Assembly: GCA_020081605.1 (NCBI GenBank)
Contig: JAHREC010000013.1
Coordinates: 6,758,001 to 6,822,000, forward strand
Length of the DNA: 64,000 nucleotides
Source of the DNA: Albifimbria verrucaria
Lineage: Eukaryota; Ascomycota; Sordariomycetes; Hypocreales; Stachybotryaceae
Reading direction: 5' to 3'
In this document: piece after piece, positions 37,801 to 49,303 of the stretch
Position numbering within the stretch: position 1 is the first letter of the stretch
Layout: every line of letters begins with the position of its first letter
The notes under the pieces: generated by a model
Database searches by the model: none
Told to the model about the DNA's origin: nothing
The model's input: the letters and a program-made list of their open reading frames with translations, nothing else
Program-made: the position numbers and the translations under genes

Positions 37801-38883
37801 GGATTGAGACCCCTTGTCCGCGTACTAGAATTGATATGTGCTGAACAACTCTTGCGATGGGGGAACATAACTCATATCCACGTAACATGAGTTCATTGGT
37901 CTGAATGCATCATGATTTGGTGACTACCACGAAAATCATGACGATACTCAAACTCTAGATCTACACCTCCCTCCCACCATCTCGGCCATTGGCGGTTTTG
38001 TTGCACCTCGACCTGATCACCGCGACGGACGATATCGGACAGCACTCAACTCGCAAGTCGATCTTACAAGACATATTAGCAACTGCCGATAAACATTTTT
38101 GTTGTAAACTCCGCGAAAGGGCACTTCCTTACCAGCCAAGTTCCTTGACGCTAAGGGCTACTATAACCCACTGACACTGTCTAGTTTGAGCACCGTTGCG
38201 TTGCGATCTTCATTTCCCGCCACGAAACAAGGTCTCTCCTCTGTGGTATGTATGTTTGTTTCAACTCCTCAACAATCCATCCATTATTAAGCTTAATTTC
38301 AATCCCATTTTTATCCTCGTCGTTGAATTCCACCGTCAACCTTTATTGTCGAACAAACCATCCCACGTGTACTGCCCAGCCTTGCAGCACCCACCTAGCT
38401 CAAATTGTTTGCAGTGGCGCCAAGGAAGAGCCAAGATAACCTCCACGGACACCTATTGGTGAGATTGTCTCTTGAACTGCTAATCCAGCTGCTTGTCCGT
38501 GAAACTCAGGTTAAATCGTCGCCATGTCTATTGTTATGTTGGCCTTGGCATGCACGACTGTGGGTTCGATAACGCAGGCACGCATCGACGCATGAAGCTC
38601 TCATTCGTCTTCTTCTCCTTGAGTTGAAGAACACCTTGATGGGCCATGCAATATGCGGTCAAATAGTCCTATGTAATGATACTACTCATATATCTGTAGG
38701 TAGAAGATGTAGGGTTAACAAAAGCATGGAGTCAAACCTTGGCAATTACTGTATAAAATGTGATCGCTGTGCCTCTGTTATAGAGATTGTTCTCTGCTCA
38801 CTGCCACCGAACTCCCTCGCAGCCATCCAGGTTCTCGCTTCCAACCAGAAGATCCTCAGACAGGACAAAGCAGGTCCTCCACG

Positions 38884-40436
38884 ATGCGTAGCTCTACTCT
38901 CCTAGCCGGTGCTGCGGCTCCTGTTGCCTTGGCCTCTATCGGCCCCAAGAACGTCATCTTCATCGTCCCTGACGGCTTGGGTCCCGCGGGCCAGACCATT
39001 GCCAGGACTTACAAGGCTGCGGTCGACGGCAGTACCACTCCTAATGCGCCTGGTGTTATTCCTGAGCTGCCTGTTGACCGAACTGTAAGTACTTCATCAA
39101 CGACCATGGCAGCAGTGTGACAGCCTGCTGACTGTTGATACATAGTCCATTGGTAACACCCGCACACACTCGAGTAACCGTCTCATCACCGACTCCGCTG
39201 CTGCTAGCACGGCGCTTGCCACCGGCTACAAGACCGAGAATGGTGCCATTGGTGTTCTGCCAGACGGTCTGCCAGTGGGTTCCATCATGGAGGCGGCCAA
39301 ACTAAATGGCTATCGTACTGCCCTTGTCGTTACTAGCACCATCAACCACGCGACGCCTGCTGGTAAGCCTGTCCTCCGTGTTGCAATGCCCATGAGTAGT
39401 ACTGATGTACCTTAGCCTACTCTGCCCACGTCAACAATCGCAACGCTCTTGGTGCCATCGCCGAGCAGCAGGTTGGCTACAGCGGAGGTCTCGGCCAGTC
39501 GGTTGATATCCTTCTTGGTGGTGGCCGCTGCCACTTCCGACCCAAGGGCGCGCAAGGATCATGCCGAGACGATGACCTTGATCTCTTCAAGTATGCTGCC
39601 GAGCAGGGCTACTTTGTTGCCCAGAACCGTTCCACCTTTGATGACCTCGAGAATGGCGAGGAGCTGTTCGCCTCCCTATCCTGGGACTTTTCAACAACAA
39701 CGATTTGAGCTACGAGATCGACCGTCAGCAGCAGCCCGAAGACGAGCGCGAGCCTTCGCTCGCTGAAATGACCGAGACGGCCCTTCATGCCTTGCATCGC
39801 GCCACACATTGCAAGGACAAGGGCTACTTCATGATGATCGAAGCTTCACGTATCGATCATGCGTCGCATGCTCACGACTCTGTCGCTCATTTGTGGGACG
39901 TTCTGGAGTACAACAATGTCGTGGACATTGTAACCAAGTGGATCGATGAGCACCCTGACACTGCCATGGTGTCAGTGGCTGACCACGAGACGGGCGGTCT
40001 GACCCTTACGGGCTACGATCCTCGTCCCCTGGAGGCTGGAAAGCATTCCGTTGAGTACCTTGCCGGCCTCTGGAGTGACTATGACGGCGATGACCGTCGT
40101 GGCTACTTGACCAACGACATCCTCCCTGCCTATGGCGTCGCCGATGCTACTGAGGCACAGATCAAGTCCCTTCTTGATAGTCAAGATTTTGCTCAGACCT
40201 TGGCTGATATCCTGAATGCGCGCATTGGTGTTGCATGGTCCACTGGGGGCCATTCAGGTGTTGACACGACTCTGTACGCGTATGGTGCAGGCGAGCTCGG
40301 CAACCAGCTGAAACTTGACCTTGCGGGATCATGGGACAACACTCAACTTCCTCGCTACCTAGCAGAGGCGCTTCAGGTCGACCTAGATGAGGTCACTGCG
40401 CTGTTGCGTGAAAATGGCACAGACTGGATCCCTTGA
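38884..40436 (+). CDS. Alkaline phosphatase (secreted or vacuolar)
   Basis: The enzyme hydrolyses phosphomonoesters using two zinc ions and magnesium. Exons are 38884-39084, 39146-39362 and 39416-40436 (about 479 residues). A short hydrophobic N-terminus (MRSSTLLAGAAAPVALA) suggests secretion. NVIFIVPDGLGP carries the first metal Asp. LITDSAAASTALATGYKT holds the nucleophilic Ser. Further metal ligands lie in INHATPAAYSAH, EASRIDHASHAHD, VSVADHETGGLTLTG and STGGHSGVD. A C is missing from CCC at 39673-39675, which breaks the frame between ELFASLP and ILGLFNNNDLSYE. The fold is the PHO8/PhoA superfamily; I cannot tell a vacuolar from an extracellular role, though the lack of a long membrane anchor favours secretion. 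Confidence 0.9.
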
Positions 40437-41000
40437 TTAACTCACGAAGATTTACGAATGGAGAAATAGTGTAGAGAACGCGATACGACATAGCGTAGAA
40501 ATAAATGTAATTTTATCAAAGACTTGGGTATCTGACTCGGATCTTCGGAACCATACGCTGATCCTTGACCGTAAAGTTTTCTATCAATACAACATGTACT
40601 AGGGTATTTGTCCAAGCAGCTTGTGCCTAGAAGTCCCTAGTTATATTTGTGATGCCCTCCTCAACCCCGGATAGAGCAATTGTTCATTATATAGTACATG
40701 TATCAGTCGATTGTGCCGCCATATGGTGCCACACATCGTGATAAACCACTCGTAATACCTCACCATCATGATGTTAGTTGGATAAGTAATCTTGTGGTTG
40801 TAAGAGCACTGCTCTGGCACATGTTGCGACATGTGTTGATTCGCCAAGATTGAGCGCCTGGTGAAGACGCACATGGCTGCACAGGTTTATCGCTAAACCC
40901 ACATCCAACACCGTCATGGCAACGCGGGCGACTGGGCGAAAGGATAATGGCTAGGATTGATGTCCTGTGACTTGGTGATTGGCACGCCGCTAGCTGTTAA
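40437..41000. other. 3' space between convergent genes
   Basis: This AT-rich spacer follows alkaline phosphatase (+) and the Tim17-family gene (-). An AATAAA at 40499-40504 may serve the phosphatase. No gene was seen. Confidence 0.45.
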
Positions 41001-41684
41001 CTAGCCATGCGCAGCGGCATTCTCGGTAGAATGGTTCTTGAAGCGACGTCGGAGAAACTCCACGTAGCCAATGGGCCGGTCACGGGCCAAGCCAACGACA
41101 TCCTGGACGCCGCCATAAAGGATGCCGAAAAGAAGGCCGTACCTCGCAGTTCGGGCAGCAGTTGACAGAGACAAACGGTCTAGAAAGAATAGTCAGCGGA
41201 AGCTCTTGACTGCAGCAAGAATCATGTAAGCAAGCTTCAACTTACGCCATAGCGAGAATGCGCCAGCAACAGTCAACGTGGCCACGATAGTGGAAAACAT
41301 GTCACTGCTTCCTCGATAGCGGTCCACGGTAGTCTCGAGTCCGAGAGCCATGAAACTCCAGAAGCCCGTCTTGGCGCTCATGCGGAAGCCCTCGCGGAGA
41401 CCACCCTGCATGGCATGGTAGTTCTTGGACTTGTGGTAAAAGTACCAGCCGGTTGTGGTGTCTGGCATCTTATGGGCGTGCTCGGCGCGGAAGCGCAGCT
41501 GGGCCATTTGGCCACCCTGCATGGAACCGAGGGTAAATCCGACGAGGCATGAAGAAATGGTGCCGAGAAGTAAGCGCGTGGGTGTCATGACGGAGAGACG
41601 AGGGTGTGCTTCCAATGGATCGGATGGTGGGAGATGGACGGTTGCGACAGCCGGTTGCGCCGGGGCATCCTGGCTGGAGTTCAT
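41001..41684 (-). CDS. Tim17/Tim22/Tim23-family membrane protein
   Basis: This is a predicted mitochondrial inner-membrane protein of 205 residues. Exon 1 is 41684-41246, the intron 41245-41180, exon 2 41179-41001, with an intact frame. After a polar N-terminus it has Gly-rich hydrophobic segments: RLLLGTISSCLVGFTLGSMQ, TGFWSFMALGLETTVDRYRG, FSTIVATLTVAGAFSLW and RYGLLFGILYGGVQDVVG. The GxxxG spacing and the GLE..VDRYRG block fit the Tim17 family, nearer to the assembly-factor-like branch (TIMMDC1 type) than to the translocase core, but that placement is tentative. It ends in a basic tail. It diverges from the small conserved gene at 41995. Confidence 0.68.
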
Positions 41685-41994
41685 GGCGAACTTGGGCGCC
41701 CTTTGCCTCTCGGGTCGATGTGAGACCAGTGTATCGTATTAAGGTGCTGGCGCGCCCTAGTGGTCGTGCAATGGTACGATATATTGAAGTCGGGAGTCGT
41801 CGGTAGAATTTCAGAGGAGCTGGTAAGTTAATCTGGAGCTCGAGCAGCACTGTACACGGTGCCACGTGACTGCGCGCATCCACTGTCGCGTCGCTTGCAT
41901 CATCTGCCCCTCCATTCCTCTGTCAATCCATCAAAGGCAATATCTCACTGCTGCAATATTTATTACGTGTCGCAGCAAAGCAGCGCAAGACGAG
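41685..41994. promoter_or_regulatory. Short shared promoter region
   Basis: This 310-base interval lies between two divergent start codons and must hold both promoters. No TATA box was recognised. Confidence 0.5.
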
Positions 41995-42449
41995 ATGGTG
42001 AGAATGACTGGTTGAATTGATGATTCGAGCGGCCCCTTGGCTAACCAGACAAGTCTACCGTTGACGACGCCCACATCTCCGTGCGCTTCAAGCATGGCAT
42101 CCACACCATCTACCTCTTCGTCGACGCCCTTGCGCCCTTCTCCGCCGTCACTGCGGAGCTGCTCGATCTGCTAAGGGACAGATATCCTGCCGGTCTGACT
42201 ACAGCGATCGACCCTCCCAAGGAGACGTCGATACCGGCCGACGATGCCAAGATTGTGTACGGCGTGCTCAACTCACCCAGAGACCCGTCGCGGGGATGGA
42301 AGAAGCTCAACGTTGGCGACGATGAGTCATACACGCCGACAAAGTGCGGGATAGAGAACAACAGCATCGTGGCCTTTACGTTTGTGTCCGACGACGAGGA
42401 TGAAGTGTTGTTCGAGGTGGAGTGGCCCAGAGACGAAGAGGAGATTTAA
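41995..42449 (+). CDS. Small conserved fungal protein of unknown function
   Basis: I do not recognise the family. The joined product has 132 residues. Exon 1 carries only the ATG (41995-41997); the intron is 41998-42053, and exon 2 continues as STVDDAHISVRFKHGIHTIY. A compact alpha/beta part follows (FVDALAPFSAVTAELLDLL, then DDAKIVYGVLNSPRDPSRGW). The C-terminus is strongly acidic (SDDEDEVLFEVEWPRDEEEI). The order strand-strand-helix-strand with a KIVYGVL strand could be a ubiquitin-like grasp, but this is only a guess. The frame is intact, codon use matches neighbours, and it shares a promoter region with the Tim17-family gene. Confidence 0.7.
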
Positions 42450-43170
42450 GATATTTATTTGGATCATGTCTGGGTATGATAATCGAACTGTGTTTTCGAA
42501 AACGGGCGCATGGTTTCTTATTCATCTGTTCGCAACTATCAAAGGGCAGCATGGATATCTCATGCGAATCTCAGTCATTTGCTGAGGTCGACGATGAACT
42601 TGCAACTACGCTAGCACGACAGGCGTTAAGGGAACCCTGATATAGAGGTATCAGCATGGTTTAATGAAAGAACTGACATTTGTACTCCGTACATAAATAT
42701 CTACGACTTATTCTCTGCTTTAATGACTGATCCAAGACGCATCTCCCACCATTGGGTTGTTGAATGTGCACCGTTTCGTGTGGCTTAAGCTTGGTGGTCG
42801 GTCTAACCTGAAGATACAACCCCCACACCCTCAGGTCGTCTGTCAAACCCTGGCATGAAGAAGCAAAACCAATACCTTTTGCAATCAGTTAGATTTTCTA
42901 TCATGACCGGTATGATATCAAACAAATTGAATACTTCTCGTCTCAGCATGTCCCTGAATTGGCAATTGCCAAGACATTGTGTTTAATACCAGCTGACTAA
43001 GCACTGCGAGCTTCGACCACACATGAAGTCTGCCTGTGACCCCTATCCATGCTATGCTCTGCTCTGCTCTGCTCCCCGTTCGTCTTCCAGCAACCAGGGC
43101 CAGGTTCCAGATACCGGCCTGATCTGCCTCGCGCCACCGTATCGCTTACGACCGCCGGCGACTGCGACTC
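42450..43170. other. Intergenic
   Basis: No gene was seen. A (CTCTG)4-like run lies at about 43056-43077, just ahead of the Ted1-like gene. Confidence 0.4.
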
Positions 43171-44882
43171 GTGTATGCCTCCGATTACATGTCCCTCGTG
43201 GCCTTTCTCCGCCATGGCTTGCGCCTGCTGGTGCCCCTGGCAGTAGCCTGCACAATCTATCTCTACCTCTACCCCGTCTTTGGCGGATGCGCATTCCCCG
43301 TCCCTTCGCGCGACCCCAAGCAGGCCTTTGACGAGACCAAGAAGCTACACTGGCCGCACAGCGAGCCTGTGTCGGACAAGCTCGCCCTGTTCCGCCTGCT
43401 GGCCCTTGGCGACCCCCAGCTCGAGGGCGACACGTCTATCCCGATACACGTGTTTGGCACGTTTCCGCATCTGAAGAGCATTGCCAAGCATGTGACATTC
43501 AGGACGACGCACTCCTCCTTGTGGGAGCGCATCCGTGTCATACTTCACGACACCATCGATCTCTACTTCGAAGACATTCCCAACCTGCTCGAGTCTGGAC
43601 GAAAGTACTTTGACCACTTCGGAAACGATTTCTACCTGGCGCACATCTACCGAACACTCCACTGGTGGACCAAGCCCACTCACGTCTCCGTGCTTGGTGA
43701 CCTGCTGGGCAGCCAGTGGATTGATGACAAGGAATTTGACGAAAGGGGTGGCGGTTCTGGAATAGAGCTTTCAAGGGCGCCCAACGCTTGCCAGATGACC
43801 TTGCCGTGTGGCCTAAGGACGAGTATGAGGTGTCGGGCATGCTCAATGACCCGGAAGAAGCCGAGGTATGGTCGAGGCGGCTGCTCAATGTTGCCGGAAA
43901 TCATGACATTGGATACGCCGGGGATCTGACAAAGGAGCTGGTGGAACGATTCGAACGGCAGTTTGGAAAGGTCAACTACGAGCTTCGATTCGAACTGCCC
44001 ATTCTTGACTCCAAGGTCAATGCCACCATTATCGATGACGATGCCAATCCCGAATCCGTCAGACTGCCGCCCGAGATTCGCATCGTCGCTGTCAACGACA
44101 TGAATCTCGATACTCCTGCCAAGGACTCGGACCTACAAGACGCAACATACAACTTCCTCAACGCCGTCATCAGCACGTCGGCCTCCGTCCAGTACAAGGG
44201 CATTTTTACCCTTATCATCACCCATATCCCACTTTACAAACCCGAAGGCGTCTGTGTCGACGCGCCCTTCTTCGACTTTCATCCCGACGGCGGTGGTGTC
44301 AAGGAACAAAACCTTCTCAGCTTAGATGCGAGCAAGGGCTTCTTGGAGGGTGTCTTTGGCGTCAGCCGTGACACTAACGCTGATGGTAATGGTCGGGGTC
44401 GCAGTGGACTCATCCTCAACGGGCACGACCACGAGGGCTGCGACACGTTCCACTATGTTAATCACAGCCATGGCGCGGTTCACACTGACCGTGAATGGCA
44501 GGTGCTCCGGTGGAATGATGCCGTGGCTCAGGGTCTGCCGACGCAGCAGGCGACACCGGGCAGGCGAGAGATTACGGTGCGCAGCATGATGGGTGGTTTC
44601 GGCGGCAATGCAGGCCTCCTGAGCATGTGGTTCGATCAAGAGGCGTGGGAGTGGCGGTTTGAGTACGTCGACTGCCCGCTCGGCACGCAACACTTCTGGT
44701 GGTTGGCGCACATTCTGGATTTCGCGGCGTTGGTCGGCATCGCGTTGTACGGGCTGGTCCTGGGCTTAACGGCTGCGGGTGTTGACGTAGATGGTGGGTT
44801 TCACAAGGGTCTATGCTGGGCTGGGCGTCGCCTCGGCACTGTAAAGCCAACGGCGAGCAAGGACGGCAAAAGCAAGTCATGA
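43171..44882 (+). CDS. TED1: Ted1-like ER metallophosphoesterase (GPI-glycan remodelling)
   Basis: Yeast Ted1 removes ethanolamine phosphate from the second mannose of GPI anchors in the ER, which aids export of GPI proteins. This homolog has about 570 residues; the start may be 43171 or the internal ATG 43189. An N-terminal membrane segment (LLVPLAVACTIYLYLYPVFG) is followed by the calcineurin-like motifs GDPQ, VSVLGDLLGSQW, NVAGNHDIGY, ITHIPLY and GHDHEGCDTFHY. A second membrane segment lies near the end (ILDFAALVGIALYGLVLGL). One base is missing near 43750, between DERGG and RFWNRAFKGAQ. The single exon and two-membrane layout fit the family. Confidence 0.85.
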
Positions 44883-45751
44883 TTGGACATGGGAGTGAGG
44901 CGCAACAATACCCTGCGATAATACTGTATATTTATCATGATCATAGACACGTTACCATTTATTTGTTTCTTCTTCATTAGTCGTTTACCTCGCTTGTATA
45001 TTCCTGTTTGAGGCTGTTGACCGTGGCGAACACCGGAACGAACAGTCGGTAACGGGAGGCGCAACAGTCTAAGCCTCGTTCCTCGTATCGACAACTAACA
45101 TGTGTCAGAGACAAGAGCTAGAAGAAGTCTCCTCAGACACTGGACGAGAATTCCCCGGATCTTGAAGTGTACGCGAAGTCAAGTTCAGCGCAGCCCTGTG
45201 TGTCGTAACAGTGTTCAACGACATTGAAGCTGATTGCGCAAGCACCGGCTTCTCTTAATGCCTGCCTGGGCTGCCGTGCCAATGCTCGTGATGGGATTAC
45301 ACTGCTTTGTACAATATTCGGAGAATTTGGCCGAATCATAAAAGCAAACGAACGGGATGGAGAGGTTGCACCAGACATATGACGTCTGGAAAGAGAAGGG
45401 AGAAATACCCGGTTCGATCGGTAGAGCGTGCGTGGGTGAGAAGAGAGCTGACGACGTGAGACGGGATGCCATGTGAATGAGAGATGGAACAAAGCAGCAT
45501 GAGGTGACTGGCGGTTGCCGTGATCAACAGGATGGAAAAGATGGATTCACATCAGCTGGTAATGAGCAGTGATTGCGAGTCTGTGAAACGTTGGATGGGA
45601 TATAAAAGAACCCACGATTCTTGGGAGCGTGTGTGGTACGGTCAAATCGATGTCATATATTGCAGTTTTGAAGCTATACCAAGCACTCTGAAAGCTGTTC
45701 CATCTCAGACAATTCCATCCATATTACGCAGTTAACACCCTTTTCTATAAC
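44883..45751. other. Intergenic, upstream of the cysteine-rich gene
   Basis: No coding signal was seen. The right part holds the TATA box of the next gene. Confidence 0.45.
45601..45608 (+). promoter_or_regulatory. TATA box of the cysteine-rich gene
   Basis: TATAAAAG lies 144 bases before the start codon of the secreted cysteine-rich protein. Confidence 0.6.
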
Positions 45752-46941
45752 ATGATGAAGACCATAATACACTTTGCTCTTGGTTTCCTGCTGATACACC
45801 TCGCCATCGCAAGCCCAGCATCCGACGAAAGGGCACTTGGAAGAAGAGGATGTCTCCAGCTCAGACGACAAAGTGACCAGTATGTTCCCTATGCTGAATC
45901 CCTCCCCAGTCCATCTTAGGTCCAGAGAACGCTGACGACACAGATATGTACGCTGCATAGCAGCCCTCAAAGTCAGGCGCGAAGCTCATCTTGTCGCCAG
46001 TGCGACGCCGACTTCCTCGGCGCCATCTCCTCCAGATAACTGCGGCGTTGGTGGCGAGTGCGACTGCAGCCGTATAGTGGACAAGAATAGCGAAGAGTAT
46101 GTCTCCCTTTCATCTCGTTTATACATGCTGTGACGGCTGGTATGTAGAACATACGAGGATGTTCTTCTTAGCAGTGTTTTATCATCGCGTCTAAGAGACA
46201 GGCTACGCACAATATTGAAACTGGTGTGTTAATGCGGAGGATAGGTACTTTCAGTGTGTGACAAACGCAAACTGCGAACATTGCTGGATATCAACCCTGA
46301 CGACGTCGACTGTTCCGTCTACAACGGCTCCTCCAACCACAGATTACAAGACCATGCCGCCAGGGACATATACCGAGACGCTCTCCGACGGTTCAGTCAA
46401 CGTCATCATCGTGATTGCCTCTCCGGTTACAACTTCTACACCACCTCCTCCTCCACCGCCGCCGCCAACTACTCCACCAGCACCACCTCCATCGTCTTCG
46501 CCAGAGCCGACACCCCAGCCGCAGCCAACTTCGCCGTCTCCGGAGCCACGTCCGGCGCCGGAGCCGACTACGCGAGTGACGCTGACAACGACGTCGACAA
46601 AGGTTGTTACTGTGCCGACGTCGACTGTGGCCGAGCAGCCGAGCGGAACGGTGGATACGTGTTTGCAGAAGTGCGATTGTGCAGGCATAGTGGACAAGCA
46701 AAGCGAAGAGTCAGTTCTGCCTTGAATTCAACTTTTGTAGCACACCTTGTCTTATTCCAATCTTCTCTAACTATTCGCTTACACTACCATTCGATACATC
46801 ATATATATAATTGCAAAACAAGACACGCTGACAGCAAAGCTCAGGTACTTCCAATGCATAACAAACGTCAACTGCGAAGCATGTCGTCGAGAACGGCTGT
46901 CTCTGTCAAGCAGTGCCGTCCCAGTACTTTCAAGAATATAA
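45752..46941 (+). CDS. Secreted cysteine-rich protein with repeated exon modules
   Basis: I do not recognise the family. Four exons (45752-45879, 45944-46096, 46245-46709, 46845-46941) join to 280 residues. A signal peptide (MMKTIIHFALGFLLIHLAIA) is followed by a short exon ending CLQLRRQSDQ. Exons 2 and 3 both end CDCSRIVDKNSEE or CDCAGIVDKQSEE. Exons 3 and 4 both begin YFQCxTNxNCExC; exon 2 begins YVRCIA. So each intron splits the same module, CxCxxIVDKxSEE/YFQCxTNxNCExC, and all three introns are phase 2. Exon 3 carries a mucin-like linker rich in Pro, Thr and Ser (about 95 residues) that should be O-glycosylated. The layout suggests an extracellular or cell-wall protein, perhaps effector-like. 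No cognate partner is seen nearby. Confidence 0.75.
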
Positions 46942-47676
46942 GTAAAGGGGTTAAAGATGTAAAGCTGATGAGGGCAAAGGCATAAGCGGAACTACTTCAG
47001 CGCGGGAAACGCAGGATTATGGGAATCTTGGGCAATTGTGAGCAACGTCTTGCGGAGTCCTGACAATGGCGGTTTGCTTGTATCGCCTTCGATGGCATGT
47101 GGGCTTCATTCATATGCTTGATATTTGACATCATCAGTTCTATTTGCGTGCTTAGTCTTCTACTACATTCTACACAAATTGCAAGATCTATTACCGTGTC
47201 TGTGAGCCCAGTTTATCGAGAACCTCCTGAGCCACGCACAGTTTTGACCATCACGCAACATCACAAGCACGGCGACAAGACACACATTTCAGCATGAAGC
47301 ATTCCGTCTCCGATTCAAAATATGGTCTCTCATACAGCCCCTTGCTTCCTCAGGGATATTATACACACAAGAATAAGTTCGTCCGGGCCCTCCCTCACTC
47401 ACCATCTGCGCGGCCGTCGTCGCACAGGGTAGCATCCCATGACATGTTTTCTCTCGTTTTCCAGGTTCTCCCGCCAGCCCAAGTTGCAAATGCTCGGTTC
47501 TATATGCGCACGCGTTGTTTTTCCCGCCCAAATCGCTCCAGCCGACCTCGACGTCTTTGTATCGATGGAAGAGTCCATCTTTTGCTTCTTGAGAAACAAT
47601 TCCCCTATAAGTACAAGTAAAGAAAAAAGTAAAAGCATTAGAATTGGTAGTGTGGAGTGGTGGGTCGACGTTTCAT
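46942..47676. other. 3' space between convergent genes
   Basis: No gene was seen between the cysteine-rich gene (+) and TIM50 (-). Confidence 0.4.
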
Positions 47677-49303
47677 CTAAGACTTGCTGGCGCCATCCTC
47701 AGGCTTGGGGACGCCAAACTGGAACGAGCCAAACATGTTTTGCATGGCCTCCTTCTGCATCTTCTCCATGGCCTCCTTCTGCTGCTTCAGGTAGTCCTCG
47801 CCGGTCTCGCGGATCTGCTGCTCGAGCGCCTCGTACGTCTTCATGCCCTGCTCGCGCACGACATCCTGAAGCATCTTGCCCTGGGAGAAGTCGTGGCTGG
47901 TGCCGGGCTCCTCAGGCGACGCCATCACCGACATGTTGCCAGGCTTCAGGCCGAACATGCTGCCAATGGCACCCATGCCTGAAGGCTTGGAGTGCTTCTG
48001 CTTGGCGAGCTGGGCGTTAAACTCCTTGCGGGCGATGGCCTCGCGACGGGCAAACTCGGTAGGAATGTGCTTGCCCTCGAAGGACTTCAGAACCTTGCGC
48101 ACATCGGGGTACTCCATGGCGGCAACGTATTCGAGGAAGGGAACGAGAGCGACGAGCTCCCTGTCCTTGGGGTCGCCCTTCCAAGGCTCAAGGATGATGG
48201 CGTTCTCGGGCTGCTTGCGAACGTGCGAAGGCTTGGTGTCGATCATGAAGACCTTGGAAAGGTCACGGTTCAGGTATGACAGGTCCTAAAGGTGTGTTAG
48301 CAGGGTGCATTGCGTTGGGATTAAACAGGTCGGCTTCAGAACAACTCACCTTGACGATCTCGCCATCCTCAAACTTGGTGGCCTCACGGAACAGCGGCCA
48401 GGTGATGAGGCCGTAAGGCTCCAGCTTCTGGACCAGAGCCTCGGCGTTGCCGAAAGGCACTGAGGTGAACAGCACAATCTCGTAGTACTGGCACAGGTAG
48501 CGGATGAAGTAGTCGAAGCCAGGGCGCTTGGCAATTCGCCAGCCGTGCTCTCGGGTCCACTCGCTGTGGATAAGCATGTCCTCCAAGCTGATGCACAGGG
48601 TGTAGGGACGCGAGAAGGACGGGTCGGGATCGGGCAGCAGCTTGTCAAAGGCAGGGGCCTGGTAGTAGGAGATGGAGTCGCCGAAACGAGCGCGGAAACG
48701 ACGCCACCACAGGAGAGGCGACCAGCCGTTGGGGACGTCGGGGTGGGCGGCGGCCTCTTCCTCGTTCTCCCAGCCACGGCCAAGGTAGGCGATGCCGAAG
48801 ATGCTTCCCAGACCAGAGCCGATGAGGAGGAAGCGAACCCACCACTTGCGGTTGCGCTCGCTGGTAGGGACGTAGGTATCCTCTCGTTCGCGACGGCGGC
48901 CGGGTTCGACAGCCTGCAGCGCGGAGCCGGAGCGGCTGGCGTGCTCGTCCATCTCAGCCTCGAGCGTTGACGGGATGCCCTGGGTCAGATCAGGTAGCTT
49001 GTCGAAGGGGATGAACTCGGGCTCCTTCTCCTCAGGGGCCTTGGGGTCCTTGGAGTCCTTGGAGGCGGCAGCGTCCCTGGAAGCATCCTCGCTGGGCTTG
49101 GAAGACTCGGGGCGGGTCGACGGTTTCGACGAAGGGTCGTCCTGCTGGGGACGGCTGGGCTTCTGAGCAAAGGTTCGGGCCCAAGGCGAAGCAGCGATGG
49201 CAGCTGGTCGCGCAGCCAGCAGGGGCCGCGCCAGGACGGCCGGTCGCGACCTCTGGATGGCCAGCGAGCCCAGCCGCGACAGCTGAGTAGCTCTCGACAA
49301 CAT
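47677..49303 (-). CDS. TIM50: Mitochondrial import translocase subunit Tim50
   Basis: Tim50 receives presequence proteins from the outer membrane and passes them to the TIM23 channel. Exon 1 is 49303-48350, the intron 48349-48286, exon 2 48285-47677; the frame is intact and gives 520 residues. An Arg/Ala-rich presequence ([20 protein letters not shown]) is followed by a Pro/Ser/Lys-rich linker and one membrane segment ([20 protein letters not shown]). The FCP1/HAD-like domain has [33 protein letters not shown] and [17 protein letters not shown]. As in all Tim50 proteins the catalytic DxD is not conserved. The tail is helical and Gln/Lys-rich. It diverges from the F-box-like gene with a 1 kb interval. 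Confidence 0.95.

Larger units (their letters stand above)
34331..38883. other. 4.5 kb gene-free, low-complexity region
   Basis: No frame shows conserved protein. The region is a patchwork of short tandem repeats and strand-skewed tracts: ACCAGC units near 34664-34686, TTACC-type units at about 34756-34847, GAGACA units near 35674-35699, CCAGTCC-type units at about 35761-35840, pyrimidine-rich tracts at 36030-36110 and 36330-36390, and TTACTA units at 37316-37341. The right end should contain the alkaline phosphatase promoter. It is unusually long for this gene-dense window. Confidence 0.5.

Noticed and set aside
38540..38600. tRNA-like GGTTCGA sequence
   Set aside because: No cloverleaf with matching acceptor and anticodon arms could be formed around it.
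46344..46697. Minus-strand Gly-rich open frame opposite the cysteine-rich gene
   Set aside because: It mirrors the Pro/Thr-rich linker on the other strand; the plus strand has signal peptide, introns and repeats.
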